This document shows, piece by piece, positions 54,253 to 63,827 of a stretch of 64,000 bases of DNA. Source of the DNA: Erythrobacter rubeus. GTDB taxonomy: Bacteria; Pseudomonadota; Alphaproteobacteria; Sphingomonadales; Sphingomonadaceae. The stretch is taken from NCBI RefSeq assembly GCF_014705715.1, contig NZ_JACXLC010000001.1, positions 1,532,457 through 1,596,456 of the forward strand, written 5' to 3'. The stretch's first letter is position 1. Every line of letters starts with the position of its first letter. A program made the position numbers and the translations under genes. The notes beneath the pieces were generated by a model that was given only the letters and a program-made list of their open reading frames with translations, searched no databases and was not told the DNA's origin.

Positions 54253-55455
54253 ATGAAAATACACGACCTGATAACCACCACCGAAGCTCTCACGGATTTG
54301 TGCGAGCGCCTTTCCCAATCAGAATTCGTCGCCGTTGATACCGAGTTCATGCGCGAAAATACCTATTGGCCGGAGCTCTGCCTGGTGCAGATCGCCAATA
54401 GTGAAGAGGCGGCGGCAATCGATCCGCTCGCCGAAGGTATCGACCTTGCGCCGCTGCTCGATCTGATGTGCGAAAACGAAGATGTGCTCAAGGTCTTCCA
54501 TGCCGGTGGTCAGGACGTCGAAATAATCGTCAACCTGACGGGCAAGACCCCTTTCCCCATTTTCGATACCCAGATTGCGATGATGGCAATCAGCCAGTCC
54601 GAGCAGATCGGCTATGCAAACCTCGTCGACACCTGGCTCAACATCACGATCGACAAGGGTGCGCGGTTCACCGATTGGAGCCGCCGTCCGTTGACGGATC
54701 GTCAAATCGAATATGCCATTGGCGATGTGACGCACCTGTCCAAGATCTTCCCGAAAATCCTGGGCAAGCTGATCAAGACCGATCGCGGCAATTGGCTGAA
54801 TGCCGAAATGGAAAAGCTTGCCGATGCGAGCAACTACATCGTCAACCCGGATGCCTCGTGGAAGCGCATCCGCTCGCAAGGGCGCAATCCGCAAGTCCTC
54901 GGCCGATTGAAGGCGCTGGCCGCGTGGCGCGAAGGCGAAGCACAGCACAAGAACATCCCGCGCGGTCGGATCATGCGCGATGAGACGCTGGCCGACATCG
55001 CGAGCCATCCGCCGAAAAAGCAGGCAGACTTGGCAAAGGTACGCGGGCTTTCTGCCGCCTGGCGCGACAACGACATCGGCAAACGACTGATGCGTGTGAT
55101 TGCGGACGCCGATCCGCTGCCGAAGGACGAGATGCCCGCCAAGATGAAGCGCGGCGCGCCGCTGGGTAAAGAGGGCGCGCTTGTTGCCGACCTCCTGAAG
55201 CTTCTCCTGAAAATCCGCGCGCGCGAGATCGACGTTGCACCCCGCTTGCTGACCCGCGCCGATGAGATGGAAGCGCTCGCCGCAGGGGTCCGTGATTTGA
55301 AGGTGCTCGAAGGCTGGCGCTACGACGTCTTCGGCAAGGATGCGCTGCAGCTCGTGGAAGGCAAGCTTGGATTTGCTGTGCAAGGCGGCCGGCTGAAGAT
55401 GACCCATATCGACGACATGCAGGCCAGCATGGAAGAAGCGCTGGCGGCCGACTGA
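54253..55455 (+). CDS. rnd: Ribonuclease D
   Basis: 400 residues. The DEDD exonuclease domain has VAVDTEFMRENTYWPELCLV, HAGGQDVEI, and a DWSRRPLTDRQIEYAIGDV region with the last acidic residues, followed by HRDC domains (RLKALAAWREGEAQHKNIP). It trims tRNA 3' ends in the cytosol. oxyR begins 1 bp after its stop, so they are cotranscribed. Confidence 0.95.
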   Translation: MKIHDLITTTEALTDLCERLSQSEFVAVDTEFMRENTYWPELCLVQIANSEEAAAIDPLAEGIDLAPLLDLMCENEDVLKVFHAGGQDVEIIVNLTGKTPFPIFDTQIAMMAISQSEQIGYANLVDTWLNITIDKGARFTDWSRRPLTDRQIEYAIGDVTHLSKIFPKILGKLIKTDRGNWLNAEMEKLADASNYIVNPDASWKRIRSQGRNPQVLGRLKALAAWREGEAQHKNIPRGRIMRDETLADIASHPPKKQADLAKVRGLSAAWRDNDIGKRLMRVIADADPLPKDEMPAKMKRGAPLGKEGALVADLLKLLLKIRAREIDVAPRLLTRADEMEALAAGVRDLKVLEGWRYDVFGKDALQLVEGKLGFAVQGGRLKMTHIDDMQASMEEALAAD

Positions 55456-55456
55456 G

Positions 55457-56353
55457 TTGAGTATTTATCTCCCTACGATCAAGCAGCTGCAATATCTGGT
55501 TGCGCTGCATGAGCACGGCCATTTTGGCCGCGCTGCAGACGCTAGCTTTGTTTCGCAATCGACCTTGTCCGCCGGAATACGCGAACTGGAATCGCTGCTC
55601 GGCGTGACACTGGTTGAACGCAGCCGCCGCGTCGTACGCTTTACAGCTCTGGGTGAGCAGGTGGTTGCCAAAGCCAACCGTTTGCTGCGCGAAGCCGAAG
55701 AGCTCTCAGACCTTGTCCAAGCGTCAGGAAAGCCGCTGTCGGGACAGCTGCGCATGAGCGTCATTCCGACCATCGCACCGTTCATGATTCCGCGCCTTCT
55801 GCCGCGGCTGAAGAAGGAGCGGCCGGACCTACAATTGATGCTGCGCGAGGAAACCAGCCAGGACGCGATTGAGTCGTTGCAACATGGTCGGGTAGACTGC
55901 GTGCTTCTCGCCCTGCCCTTCGATACGGGCGATGTCGAGGTCGAGCATATTTCGGATGATCGTCTCTACGTTGCGTTTCCGAAAGACGATCCGCGCGATC
56001 CGCCCGCGCAAGTGCCACCCGACATGATAGACCAAGGGCGGTTGTTACTGCTCGAAGACGGACATTGCCTTCGCGATCATGCGCTCGCCGCCTGCAACCG
56101 CAGCGAACTGCGCGGAAGTGCCTCGATGATCGGCACGAGCCTTCATACCCTGGTGCAAATGGTCGACAACGATTTGGGGCTGACGATGCTGCCGGAAATG
56201 GCAATCGAGGCGGGTATCTTGAAAAGTACAGATGTGGTTGCGCGCCCGGTCGAAGGCGAAACGGCAAAACGCGAAATTGTGCTGGTGTGGCGCAAGAACT
56301 CCCCGCGCGAGGCGGATTTCAAGCTGTTGGCAGAGGAATTGCGCGCCGGTTAG
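55457..56353 (+). CDS. oxyR: OxyR hydrogen-peroxide sensor (LysR family)
   Basis: 298 residues from a TTG directly after rnd. The winged helix is at 1-65 (LVALHEHGHFGRAADASFVS; QSTLSAGIRELESLLG). Two cysteines, in LLLEDGHCLRDHALAACNR, are nine residues apart, exactly the spacing of the Cys199-Cys208 pair of E. coli OxyR that forms the activating disulfide. It should activate peroxide-defence genes. Its place behind rnd is typical of this lineage. Confidence 0.93.
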   Translation: MSIYLPTIKQLQYLVALHEHGHFGRAADASFVSQSTLSAGIRELESLLGVTLVERSRRVVRFTALGEQVVAKANRLLREAEELSDLVQASGKPLSGQLRMSVIPTIAPFMIPRLLPRLKKERPDLQLMLREETSQDAIESLQHGRVDCVLLALPFDTGDVEVEHISDDRLYVAFPKDDPRDPPAQVPPDMIDQGRLLLLEDGHCLRDHALAACNRSELRGSASMIGTSLHTLVQMVDNDLGLTMLPEMAIEAGILKSTDVVARPVEGETAKREIVLVWRKNSPREADFKLLAEELRAG

Positions 56354-56398
56354 GCTGGCTGCAACTCCGCGCGGTTTCCACACCAGCTCGCCCTTAAT

Positions 56399-57007
56399 TC
56401 AATCCATATGCTTCAGACCAACCCTCAGGTAATCCCAGCCGGTGACACAGGTCAGCACGGCGGCAGTCCACAGACTGGCAAGACCGACAATATGAATCCA
56501 GCTTTCGGCAATCGTCGTACAAGGCATCCCAAGCGACTGACAGGGCTGACCGTGGACCGCCCCACCGCCTATGAGCGCACCGAGCGCGATAAGCTGGAAC
56601 GTCGTCTTCCACTTGGCGAGCCGCGACACAGGAACAGATACCTGAAGCCCGCCTAGGAATTCGCGCAGGCCCGATACAGCAATTTCGCGCATCAGGATGA
56701 TGAGGCCCGCAATCACGTGAAAGTCGCCAACATATGGACCTCGCAGATAACCCTGAGCGGTCAAGATGAGGATCACCGTGGCAACCATGATCTTGTCCGC
56801 GATCGGGTCGAGGAAGATTCCCAGCTTCGACACCGTACCTTGAGCGCGGGCAAGATAGCCATCGAAGAAGTCGGTGATCGCAATCAGGCAGTAGAGCGCA
56901 AATCCGATCGCGTATCCCAGCTGCCAACCTGGCCACCACAGGAAAAACGCCAAAAGCGGCAGCGCGAATATCCGCGACAGGGTCAGGATGTTGGGCACAG
57001 TCAACAT
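56399..57007 (-). CDS. pgsA: CDP-diacylglycerol-glycerol-3-phosphate 3-phosphatidyltransferase
   Basis: 202 residues from the ATG giving MLTVPNILTLSRIFALP; the longer frame to 57058 lacks family similarity. The CDP-alcohol motif is complete: DFFDGYLARAQGTVSKLG followed by FLDPIADK. Five or six membrane segments. It makes phosphatidylglycerophosphate in the inner membrane. It is divergent from an LplT-like transporter, which is also a phospholipid gene. Confidence 0.93.
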   Translation of the reverse strand: MLTVPNILTLSRIFALPLLAFFLWWPGWQLGYAIGFALYCLIAITDFFDGYLARAQGTVSKLGIFLDPIADKIMVATVILILTAQGYLRGPYVGDFHVIAGLIILMREIAVSGLREFLGGLQVSVPVSRLAKWKTTFQLIALGALIGGGAVHGQPCQSLGMPCTTIAESWIHIVGLASLWTAAVLTCVTGWDYLRVGLKHMD

Positions 57008-57145
57008 AACGGGTACCGCTCTAACGCCCCTTTTGACCGCATAAAAGGCTCCTCGCACCGCTTGTGAACGCTCTTGTCATCGCCCTTGTGCATGCGAGTG
57101 CGTTCGCTATGTGAAGAGATCGAGGAGCGATTTCGACGATCTGAT

Positions 57146-58534
57146 ATGACCACCACGACGCACCTCATGCGCTCCAAGCGCTTTCTGCCTTTGATGGCGA
57201 CCCAGTTTTTCAATGCTTTCAACGACAATCTCTACAAGACGGCATTGGTCCTCTTCGTCGTCTATTCGGTCTACAATTCGGAGAAGCACGAGGCGTTTTT
57301 CAGCGGCCTCGCCTCGCTCGTATTTATCCTGCCTTTTGTCCTACTATCTGCGCTGGCGGGACAGCTGGCCGATACACGCGACAAGGCGAGGATTATCCGC
57401 ATTGTCAAACTGTGCGAGATAGGCTGGGCTTCGCTCGGCGCGGCTGGGCTTTTCATGGCGTGGCAGGGCATTGCCGTTCACACCTTCGCCATTCCGCTAC
57501 TCCTTTTCGTGGTGTTCCTCGCCGCTGCGCAATCGACCTTCTTGGGCCCGATCAAGTATGCGATCCTGCCGCAGCATCTCGAAAAGGACGAAGTTCTCCC
57601 CGGAACCGGCCTTGTCGAAGCCGGCACCTATATCGCGATCCTAACAGGAACAATCCTCGCCGGATTTATCTATGTGGAACTGGCGATGGTGCTTATCGTG
57701 GTGACTGCAGTGGCAGGATATTTTGTCAGCCGCTGGGTGCCGGACGCTCCTCCGCAGAGCGACTACGAAATGCACTATCCACTCCTTGAACCCTATGCGG
57801 AAAAAGTGCGCAATCCAGTGCTTCGCTGGCTCGGATATGCGCCGGTCGCCATCGCCGATCAGGCTGTGATGAGCTGGCGGCTTGTGCGCGACACGATGCA
57901 CAACCGCGAGATTTTTCTTGCTATCATCGCCATCAGTTTCTTCTGGACCATCGGAGCGGTGCTGTTCATCCAGTTCCCTCCGCTTGCAAAGAACCAGCTG
58001 CTCGCGAGCAAGGAAGTCGCCAGTCTTTTCCTCGTCATCTTCTCAATCGGCATCGCAATCGGATCGGTCGGCGTCAATGCGCTGCTGAAAGGCGAGGTTT
58101 CTGCCAGGTTTTCGCCCGCATCTGTAGTCGTCATGGGAGTCTTCGTGATCGGCTTTTATGTGGTGGCAAAAATGTGGTCACCCAACGCAGCAGGTGAACT
58201 CCTTTCGGTCGGGTCCTTCCTGATGGAGCCCTTGGCAATTCCGCTGCTGCTGATGCTTCTGGGCATTTCGACCGCTGGCGGGTTTTTCGTGGTACCGCTT
58301 TATGCGTTTCTGACCACTCGCTGTGCCCATGATGCGGCATCCCGCACGATCGCGGCCAACAATATCGTCAATTCGCTGTCGATGGTGGTAGGCTCGCTTA
58401 TCGCCATCGGGATGACGTCGATTGGAATTCCGGTTGCAGAACAATTGCTGCTAGCGGCGGCCATGTCGATTATCTCGGCATGGCTCGGACGGCTATTGTT
58501 CAACGCGGAAAGAGCAGCGCTCGCCCTCGCGTGA
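57146..58534 (+). CDS. MFS transporter, LplT-like
   Basis: 462 residues from the ATG giving MTTTTHLMRSKRF; starts at 57074 or 57167 are alternatives. About twelve membrane segments. FLPLMATQFFNAFNDNLYKT and LAGQLADTRDKARIIRIVKL are characteristic of LplT-type lysophospholipid flippases, which in many bacteria are fused to or sit beside an acyltransferase. Here the acyltransferase part is absent. Its likely job is to move lysophospholipid across the inner membrane. Confidence 0.82.
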   Translation: MTTTTHLMRSKRFLPLMATQFFNAFNDNLYKTALVLFVVYSVYNSEKHEAFFSGLASLVFILPFVLLSALAGQLADTRDKARIIRIVKLCEIGWASLGAAGLFMAWQGIAVHTFAIPLLLFVVFLAAAQSTFLGPIKYAILPQHLEKDEVLPGTGLVEAGTYIAILTGTILAGFIYVELAMVLIVVTAVAGYFVSRWVPDAPPQSDYEMHYPLLEPYAEKVRNPVLRWLGYAPVAIADQAVMSWRLVRDTMHNREIFLAIIAISFFWTIGAVLFIQFPPLAKNQLLASKEVASLFLVIFSIGIAIGSVGVNALLKGEVSARFSPASVVVMGVFVIGFYVVAKMWSPNAAGELLSVGSFLMEPLAIPLLLMLLGISTAGGFFVVPLYAFLTTRCAHDAASRTIAANNIVNSLSMVVGSLIAIGMTSIGIPVAEQLLLAAAMSIISAWLGRLLFNAERAALALA

Positions 58535-58558
58535 CGCGCAGATCATTCAGCAAATCAA

Positions 58559-58750
58559 CTAGATTATGAAAATGAGAATGGCCGCGGTTGCTGCGACATA
58601 AGTGCTTGCAAAGCCCTGCACATCCTTGGCCGTGAGCCGCCAAAGGCTCTCGGCCGGAATGTCGAAAATGTCGTTTTTCACATGTGGGGGCAACGTCATG
58701 CGAAATGGATGACGGGTTGTCTCATTGGTGAGGACCAGGCTTCTGCGCAT
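58559..58750 (-). CDS. Small single-span membrane protein, hypothetical
   Basis: 63 residues with an agagaga ribosome-site-like sequence 4 bp before the ATG. The C terminus (FASTYVAATAAILIFII) is one membrane span ending the protein, so it would be tail-anchored. The N-terminal 40 residues are polar. It is convergent with the transporter gene. No family is recognised, and it could still be a chance frame. Confidence 0.5.
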   Translation of the reverse strand: MRRSLVLTNETTRHPFRMTLPPHVKNDIFDIPAESLWRLTAKDVQGFASTYVAATAAILIFII

Positions 58751-58955
58751 CGTTCTCTCTACTTCTTGCTTCCCGTCACCGGGCGTACACGATTTTAACG
58801 AATTCTTAACCCTTGAGTGCCGCGCAGGTTTTCAGCTGTCGCACAGCGGGACAGAACCGAGGGTCTGCTAACCATCTCTCTGCTCGCTCTCACGTTGCGC
58901 GCGTGCGCAGCTGGGTCTAAGCGCGACCGGAAGCTAGATTTGGGAGAATTCTTTC

Positions 58956-60614
58956 GTGAAAAGTGCCGCCGAACTGCTGGTCGAGTGCCTCGCTGAACAG
59001 GACACCGACCGCATTTTTACAGTCCCCGGGGAAAGCTTCCTCGCGGTGCTCGATGCGCTTCACGAAAACACCAAGATTGATACGGTTGTCTGCCGCCAAG
59101 AAGGCGGCGCAGCCTTCATGGCGTGCGCCGACGGCTCGATGATGCAAAGGCCCGGAGTAGCATTCGTCACGCGAGGCCCTGGCGCCACCAATGCTAGCAT
59201 TGGCGTGCATGTGGCCCATCAGGATTCGCAGCCCATGATCCTATTTGTCGGCGACGTCGCGCGCGGAATGCGCGACCGCGAAGGCTTTCAGGAGATCAAC
59301 TTCGAAGCATTCTTCGGGCCCATCTGCAAATGGGCCGTGCGGATCGACGATCCTGCGCGCATTCCCGAATTTATCGCGCGCGCCTATTCCGTCGCGATCA
59401 GCGGGCGGCCCGGGCCGGTCGTGATTGCCTTGCCCGAAGACATGCTCTGCGATCAAGTAGACGAGGCGCTTAAAGCGCGGCCGCTCGTGACGCGTCCTGC
59501 GCAGGCCGCCTGTCCCGACGCCATGCAAGCGCTGTTCGGGCTGATCGCGGATGCGGCCAGCCCCGTGGCAATCATCGGAGGGGCGGGCTGGAATGCGAAG
59601 GCGCGCGATCACTTTCAGCAATTCGCCGAAAGCATAGGCCTGCCCGTCGCGACAGCGTTTCGCAGGCAGGACGCGATCGCGCCGACGTCGTCTGTTTATG
59701 CCGGAAATCTTGGCTACGGCCCCAACCCCAAGCTGGTTGAGCGAGTCAAATCTTCGGATCTCGTCATAGCGATCGGCGCCCGTCTGGGAGAGGCGACCAC
59801 GGACGGATATGAAGTCCCTGCGCTGGAGCATCCTGATCAACTGCTGGTCCATATTCATCCGGACCCGGAGGAATTAGGGCGCGTCTACAAGACCGACCTC
59901 GCCCTATGTTGCGCGGTCGATGAATTCGCCGAGACCGCCGCTCTTTGGGAAGATCACTCGATCATTCCGTTCGATGCAGGGGCGCAGGCTCACAGCGAAT
60001 GGGATGAATGGGCGACTGCCAAACCTACCAGCGACACCTACACACTGGACATGGCGGCCTGCGTATCATTCATGCGAGAAACGTTGCCAGCCGACAGCAT
60101 TATCTGCAACGGCGCAGGTAACTTCGCGGGCTGGTGGCACCGCTATTGGCGCTATGCCGGATTTCCGAGCCAACTTGCACCGACAGCTGGTGCGATGGGC
60201 TACGGCCTGCCGGCTGCCGTGGCCGCAAGCCTGCGCGAGCCCGACCGCACGGTCGTTGCCGTCGCGGGGGACGGAGATTTCCTCATGAATGGACAGGAAT
60301 TGGCGACTGCTGCGCAGCATGGTGCCAATCTCTTGGTCATAATCGTCGACAATGGCGCTTACGGCACGATCCGGATGCATCAAGAGCGTGAATATCCGGG
60401 CCGTGTGTCCGGCACGCAGCTCGCCAATCCCGATTTTGCAATGCTGGGCGCGGCTTTCGGCGCCTGGAGCAAAGCCGCATCGACAACCGACGAGTTTCGC
60501 GAGGCCCTGGCCGAAGCTCAGGAACGGATTGGTCTCAGGCTGATCCACATGAAAATCGACGTGGAACAGCTAGCCGCGAGCGGCGCGACGATCAGCGGGC
60601 TGCGCGCTCGCTGA
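58956..60614 (+). CDS. Acetolactate synthase-like TPP-dependent enzyme
   Basis: 552 residues from a GTG 8 bp after GGGAGA. The N-terminal TPP domain has FTVPGESFLAVLDALHE with the catalytic Glu and TRGPGATNASIGVHVAHQD. The central FAD/DHS-like domain is present, and the C-terminal TPP domain has VAGDGDFLMNGQELATAAQH followed by DNGAYGTIRMHQE. The pattern is of large-subunit acetolactate synthase, but catabolic relatives (oxalyl-CoA or benzoylformate decarboxylase, sulfoacetaldehyde acetyltransferase) are similar. With no ilvN beside it, a non-ilvB role is likely. Confidence 0.85.
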   Translation: MKSAAELLVECLAEQDTDRIFTVPGESFLAVLDALHENTKIDTVVCRQEGGAAFMACADGSMMQRPGVAFVTRGPGATNASIGVHVAHQDSQPMILFVGDVARGMRDREGFQEINFEAFFGPICKWAVRIDDPARIPEFIARAYSVAISGRPGPVVIALPEDMLCDQVDEALKARPLVTRPAQAACPDAMQALFGLIADAASPVAIIGGAGWNAKARDHFQQFAESIGLPVATAFRRQDAIAPTSSVYAGNLGYGPNPKLVERVKSSDLVIAIGARLGEATTDGYEVPALEHPDQLLVHIHPDPEELGRVYKTDLALCCAVDEFAETAALWEDHSIIPFDAGAQAHSEWDEWATAKPTSDTYTLDMAACVSFMRETLPADSIICNGAGNFAGWWHRYWRYAGFPSQLAPTAGAMGYGLPAAVAASLREPDRTVVAVAGDGDFLMNGQELATAAQHGANLLVIIVDNGAYGTIRMHQEREYPGRVSGTQLANPDFAMLGAAFGAWSKAASTTDEFREALAEAQERIGLRLIHMKIDVEQLAASGATISGLRAR

Positions 60615-60630
60615 CTCCCCATTCGCAGCT

Positions 60631-61380
60631 TCACCGCATTGTCATGCCGCCATCGACCATGTACTGCGATCCAGTGACATAAGAGCTCTGGTCCGACAGC
60701 AGGAACAGCGCCACCTGCGCCACTTCCTCAGGATTTCCGAGCCTGCCGAGCGGGACCATTGTCTGGATTTGCTCCAAGAACTGCTCTTTCTCTTCTTCAG
60801 AAAGGCCCATTCCGTTCATGAAGTTCGTATCGATTGGGCCGGGTGCGATCGAATTGACCCGAATGCCCTTGGGAGCGAGCGCCGCCGCCCAGCTCCGCGT
60901 TATCCCAGTAACTGCGCCCTTGGTCCCCGCATAGACCGCACCTTCGGCCTGACCGAGGTACGGAGAGACGGAAGACGTGACTACAACAGACGCGTTGTCG
61001 TTCAATGCCGGAATTAACTCCGCCATCTGCAGAACCGGGCCGCGTACGTTCACGTTGTTCATGTGGTCGAAGAATTCGGCATCCATCTTATCGTTCGGGC
61101 CGAACTTTCCGTACCCGGCATTGAGCCACAGGCCATCGATGCTGCCCATCTGATCCTTGACCTTATCGCCAAGCTCTTTGGCCGCCGCTGGGTCTGCGGC
61201 ATCGCTGCGAAGGACGAGCGAGCCTGACGGCAAGCTGCGACCAGCCTCGTCGAGATGATCCTGACTGGTGCCCGTGACGGCGACCTCTCCGCCTTCGTCG
61301 ACGATCATCTTGGCCGCCGCGAGGCCCATGCCGCTTGTGCCGCCAGTGATTAGAATACGCTTGTTCTCGAACCTGCTCAT
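60631..61380 (-). CDS. Short-chain dehydrogenase/reductase
   Basis: 249 residues of classical SDR type. ILITGGTSGMGLAAAKMIVD is the cofactor loop, NAG appears as LWLNAGYGKFG, and the Ser with YAGTK gives the catalytic S-Y-K set. IAPGPIDTNFM follows. It is cytosolic and NAD(P)-dependent; the substrate is unknown. It is convergent with the TPP enzyme. Confidence 0.9.
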   Translation of the reverse strand: MSRFENKRILITGGTSGMGLAAAKMIVDEGGEVAVTGTSQDHLDEAGRSLPSGSLVLRSDAADPAAAKELGDKVKDQMGSIDGLWLNAGYGKFGPNDKMDAEFFDHMNNVNVRGPVLQMAELIPALNDNASVVVTSSVSPYLGQAEGAVYAGTKGAVTGITRSWAAALAPKGIRVNSIAPGPIDTNFMNGMGLSEEEKEQFLEQIQTMVPLGRLGNPEEVAQVALFLLSDQSSYVTGSQYMVDGGMTMR

Positions 61381-61469
61381 GATCGCTCCGATGGTCTAAA
61401 GTCTGTTTTCAAACCAACGGCATGTCCGGCAAATGGGTTCCGATCTTTATGCTACGGCTCGCCGCATTT

Positions 61470-61898
61470 TCAGCCTTCCGCCATCTTGCAAATGATTTCC
61501 CATTCCTTCGGCGTGATCTTTGCAACGGACAAACGTGACAGGCGAACGAGTTCGCAATCGGCGAGCTTCGGCTCCGCCTTGATCTGTTTGAGCGTTACCG
61601 GGTTTTCGAATTTGCGCTTCGGTTTCACCTTTACCGCGGCCCATTTGCCTGTTTCATCGGTCGGATCGGTTATCCCGGCGACGCTTACCTCGCAGATCCC
61701 CACGATCTCCAAACCTTCTCGAGAATGATAGAAGAAGGCTTCATCGCCCACTTCCATCGCAGCCAGATTATTCTTGGCAAGATGGTTGCGCACCCCGTCC
61801 CAAGTGCCTTCCTTTTCGGCGACAAGATGGTCCCAACTGTATTTGAATGGTTCGGATTTCATCAGCCAGTAATTGCGGGCAGATTTGGCCACGGGCAT
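61470..61898 (-). CDS. EVE-domain protein
   Basis: 142 residues, the size of a single EVE domain. NYWLMKSEPFKYSWDHLVAE, TWDGVRNHLAKNNL and GDEAFFYHSREGLEIVGI are the family signature. EVE domains are PUA-like and may bind modified nucleobases. Function in this genome is unknown. No restriction system lies beside it. Confidence 0.92.
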   Translation of the reverse strand: MPVAKSARNYWLMKSEPFKYSWDHLVAEKEGTWDGVRNHLAKNNLAAMEVGDEAFFYHSREGLEIVGICEVSVAGITDPTDETGKWAAVKVKPKRKFENPVTLKQIKAEPKLADCELVRLSRLSVAKITPKEWEIICKMAEG

Positions 61899-62085
61899 TT
61901 CTCCTATAATTCTCCAACTGGTCCGACGCGTAACCTTCTGGCGGCGCGCTCACCACCCCAGAACGAAGCAAGCAGCGCAATTAACCCGATTTTTATCGGA
62001 TCACAGCATACCACCACGGTTTTCGCACTTCTTGGGGGTAGCGGTCTTGTCTTGAGAGAGGCTGACCGCACGTGGTTCGGGTTGG

Positions 62086-63759
62086 ATGGCAGTGGAAGAG
62101 ACAGAGACCGATAGCAAGACATTCGGGAACGCCGAGAAGGACTTCGTCGCACTCGGCATCGCTATTGCTGCAATCATTCTTTTCGTCGGTACCGGCAGCT
62201 CGGTGCTTCCGCGCGCTATCGACGCGGTGTTCTCCGGCGGTAAGGAACCCGAACGGCTACTCGTATCCGCGCTGTTGCTGAATATCGCGCTCATAATTTT
62301 CGGCTGGCGGCGATATCGCCAGTTGTCGTACGAAATCGCCGAGCGCAAACGCGCCGAACGTCAGGCCCGCGAACTGGCGGAAATAGACTGCCTGACCAAC
62401 TGCCTTAACCGCCGCAGCATGGCAGCAGCCACCCAGCGCTTGCGAAAAACGGCAAGCGAACGCGGTCAAGCCGTCGCCTACACCATGATCGATCTCGACA
62501 ATTTCAAACAGATCAACGACATGCACGGTCACTCGGTCGGTGATCAGGTGCTCGTAATTTTGGCCAAGCGGCTGAAAGAGGAACTGCCAGACGACGCGAT
62601 CCTGGCGCGCCTCGGCGGTGACGAATTTGCGTTCGTCGTGGCATACGACCTGCATCAGAGGCGGCGGATCGACGATCTTGTCATCCGGCTTTTCGATCAG
62701 GCCATCCTGCCGTTTCGCCTTGGTAACCTCGTAATCGATGCAACCATGTCGATGGGCGTGGCGACCGATGACGGGCAGACCGAACTGAACCCAACCCTCG
62801 ATGATGCCACCCAATTGATGCACCGCGCGGACATCGCGATGTACCACGCAAAGAAGCAGGGCAAGAACCGCTATTTCTGGTTCGAACCAAGCATGGAAAA
62901 CGAGCTGCGTTTTCGCAATGAACTCGAACTCGGTATCCGCCGAGGGATCGTCGACGGCGAATTTGTGCCTTATTACGAGCAGCAGGTAGATATCGCGACC
63001 GGCGAACTCGTCGGATTTGAAATGCTCGCCCGATGGGATTCCCCGGACCTCGGGGTGGTGAGTCCCGAAGTGTTCATTCCGATCACCGAAGAAATCGGAA
63101 TGATTGCAGAGCTGTCCGAGAAACTGATGGATCGCGCGTTCAGGGATGCACAGCAGTGGGACGAGTCGATCACTTTATCGGTCAATATTTCGCCAGTGCA
63201 GCTGAGGGACCCATGGTTCGCACAGAAACTGCTGAAGCAACTGGTCGCCAACAATTTTCCGCCACACAGGCTCGAGATCGAAATCACCGAAAGCTGTCTT
63301 CACGAAAATGTGGGCATGGTGCGATCGACGATCACGAGCCTGAGAAACCAAGGCGTAAAGATCAGCCTCGATGACTTTGGCACTGGTTATTCCAGCCTTG
63401 AGCAGCTGAGATCGTTGCCCTTCGATCGTCTGAAGATAGACCGATCCTTCGTTCGCGAATTGCGTGGCTCGGAGGGTTGCAGCAAAATCGTCGACGCTAT
63501 CATCTCGCTGGGACGCGGGCTCGACCTTCCAATCACCGCAGAGGGTATCGAAAGCGAGGAAATTCTCGATACGCTGAAGCAAATGGGAAATCTCAAAGGT
63601 CAGGGTTTCCTCTACGGCAGACCGGAAAATGCCGAGGAAGTCCACGCTCGGCTCAAAAGTATGGGACTGCTTTCGACAACCTCCGACACGGCAGCGTTGG
63701 TTGCTGAAAATGCCGCTCCCAACATCATCGAGAGCACCAAAACGCGCGCCAGTTTATAG
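62086..63759 (+). CDS. Membrane GGDEF-EAL cyclic di-GMP protein
   Basis: 557 residues. Two membrane spans at about 20-40 and 60-75 (LLVSALLLNIALIIFGW), then a linker helix. GGDEF domain about 100-265 with LARLGGDEFAFV intact. EAL domain about 280-540 with EML in GFEMLARWDSPDLG, ISLDDFGTGYSSLEQLRS, LKIDRSFVREL and TAEGIESEEI, so the metal and catalytic residues seem present. It could be a synthase, a phosphodiesterase, or both. No sensory domain is visible apart from the membrane part. Confidence 0.93.
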   Translation: MAVEETETDSKTFGNAEKDFVALGIAIAAIILFVGTGSSVLPRAIDAVFSGGKEPERLLVSALLLNIALIIFGWRRYRQLSYEIAERKRAERQARELAEIDCLTNCLNRRSMAAATQRLRKTASERGQAVAYTMIDLDNFKQINDMHGHSVGDQVLVILAKRLKEELPDDAILARLGGDEFAFVVAYDLHQRRRIDDLVIRLFDQAILPFRLGNLVIDATMSMGVATDDGQTELNPTLDDATQLMHRADIAMYHAKKQGKNRYFWFEPSMENELRFRNELELGIRRGIVDGEFVPYYEQQVDIATGELVGFEMLARWDSPDLGVVSPEVFIPITEEIGMIAELSEKLMDRAFRDAQQWDESITLSVNISPVQLRDPWFAQKLLKQLVANNFPPHRLEIEITESCLHENVGMVRSTITSLRNQGVKISLDDFGTGYSSLEQLRSLPFDRLKIDRSFVRELRGSEGCSKIVDAIISLGRGLDLPITAEGIESEEILDTLKQMGNLKGQGFLYGRPENAEEVHARLKSMGLLSTTSDTAALVAENAAPNIIESTKTRASL

Positions 63760-63827
63760 TCTGCGCACTCGCTTCCGATGCCGCGCACTGGACGTGAAGG
63801 TCCGCCGAGCATAAATGCGCGGACGAT

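Noticed and set aside
58956-60614. Biosynthetic acetolactate synthase IlvB
   Set aside because: No regulatory-subunit gene follows and the sequence could equally be another TPP decarboxylase, so no gene symbol was given.
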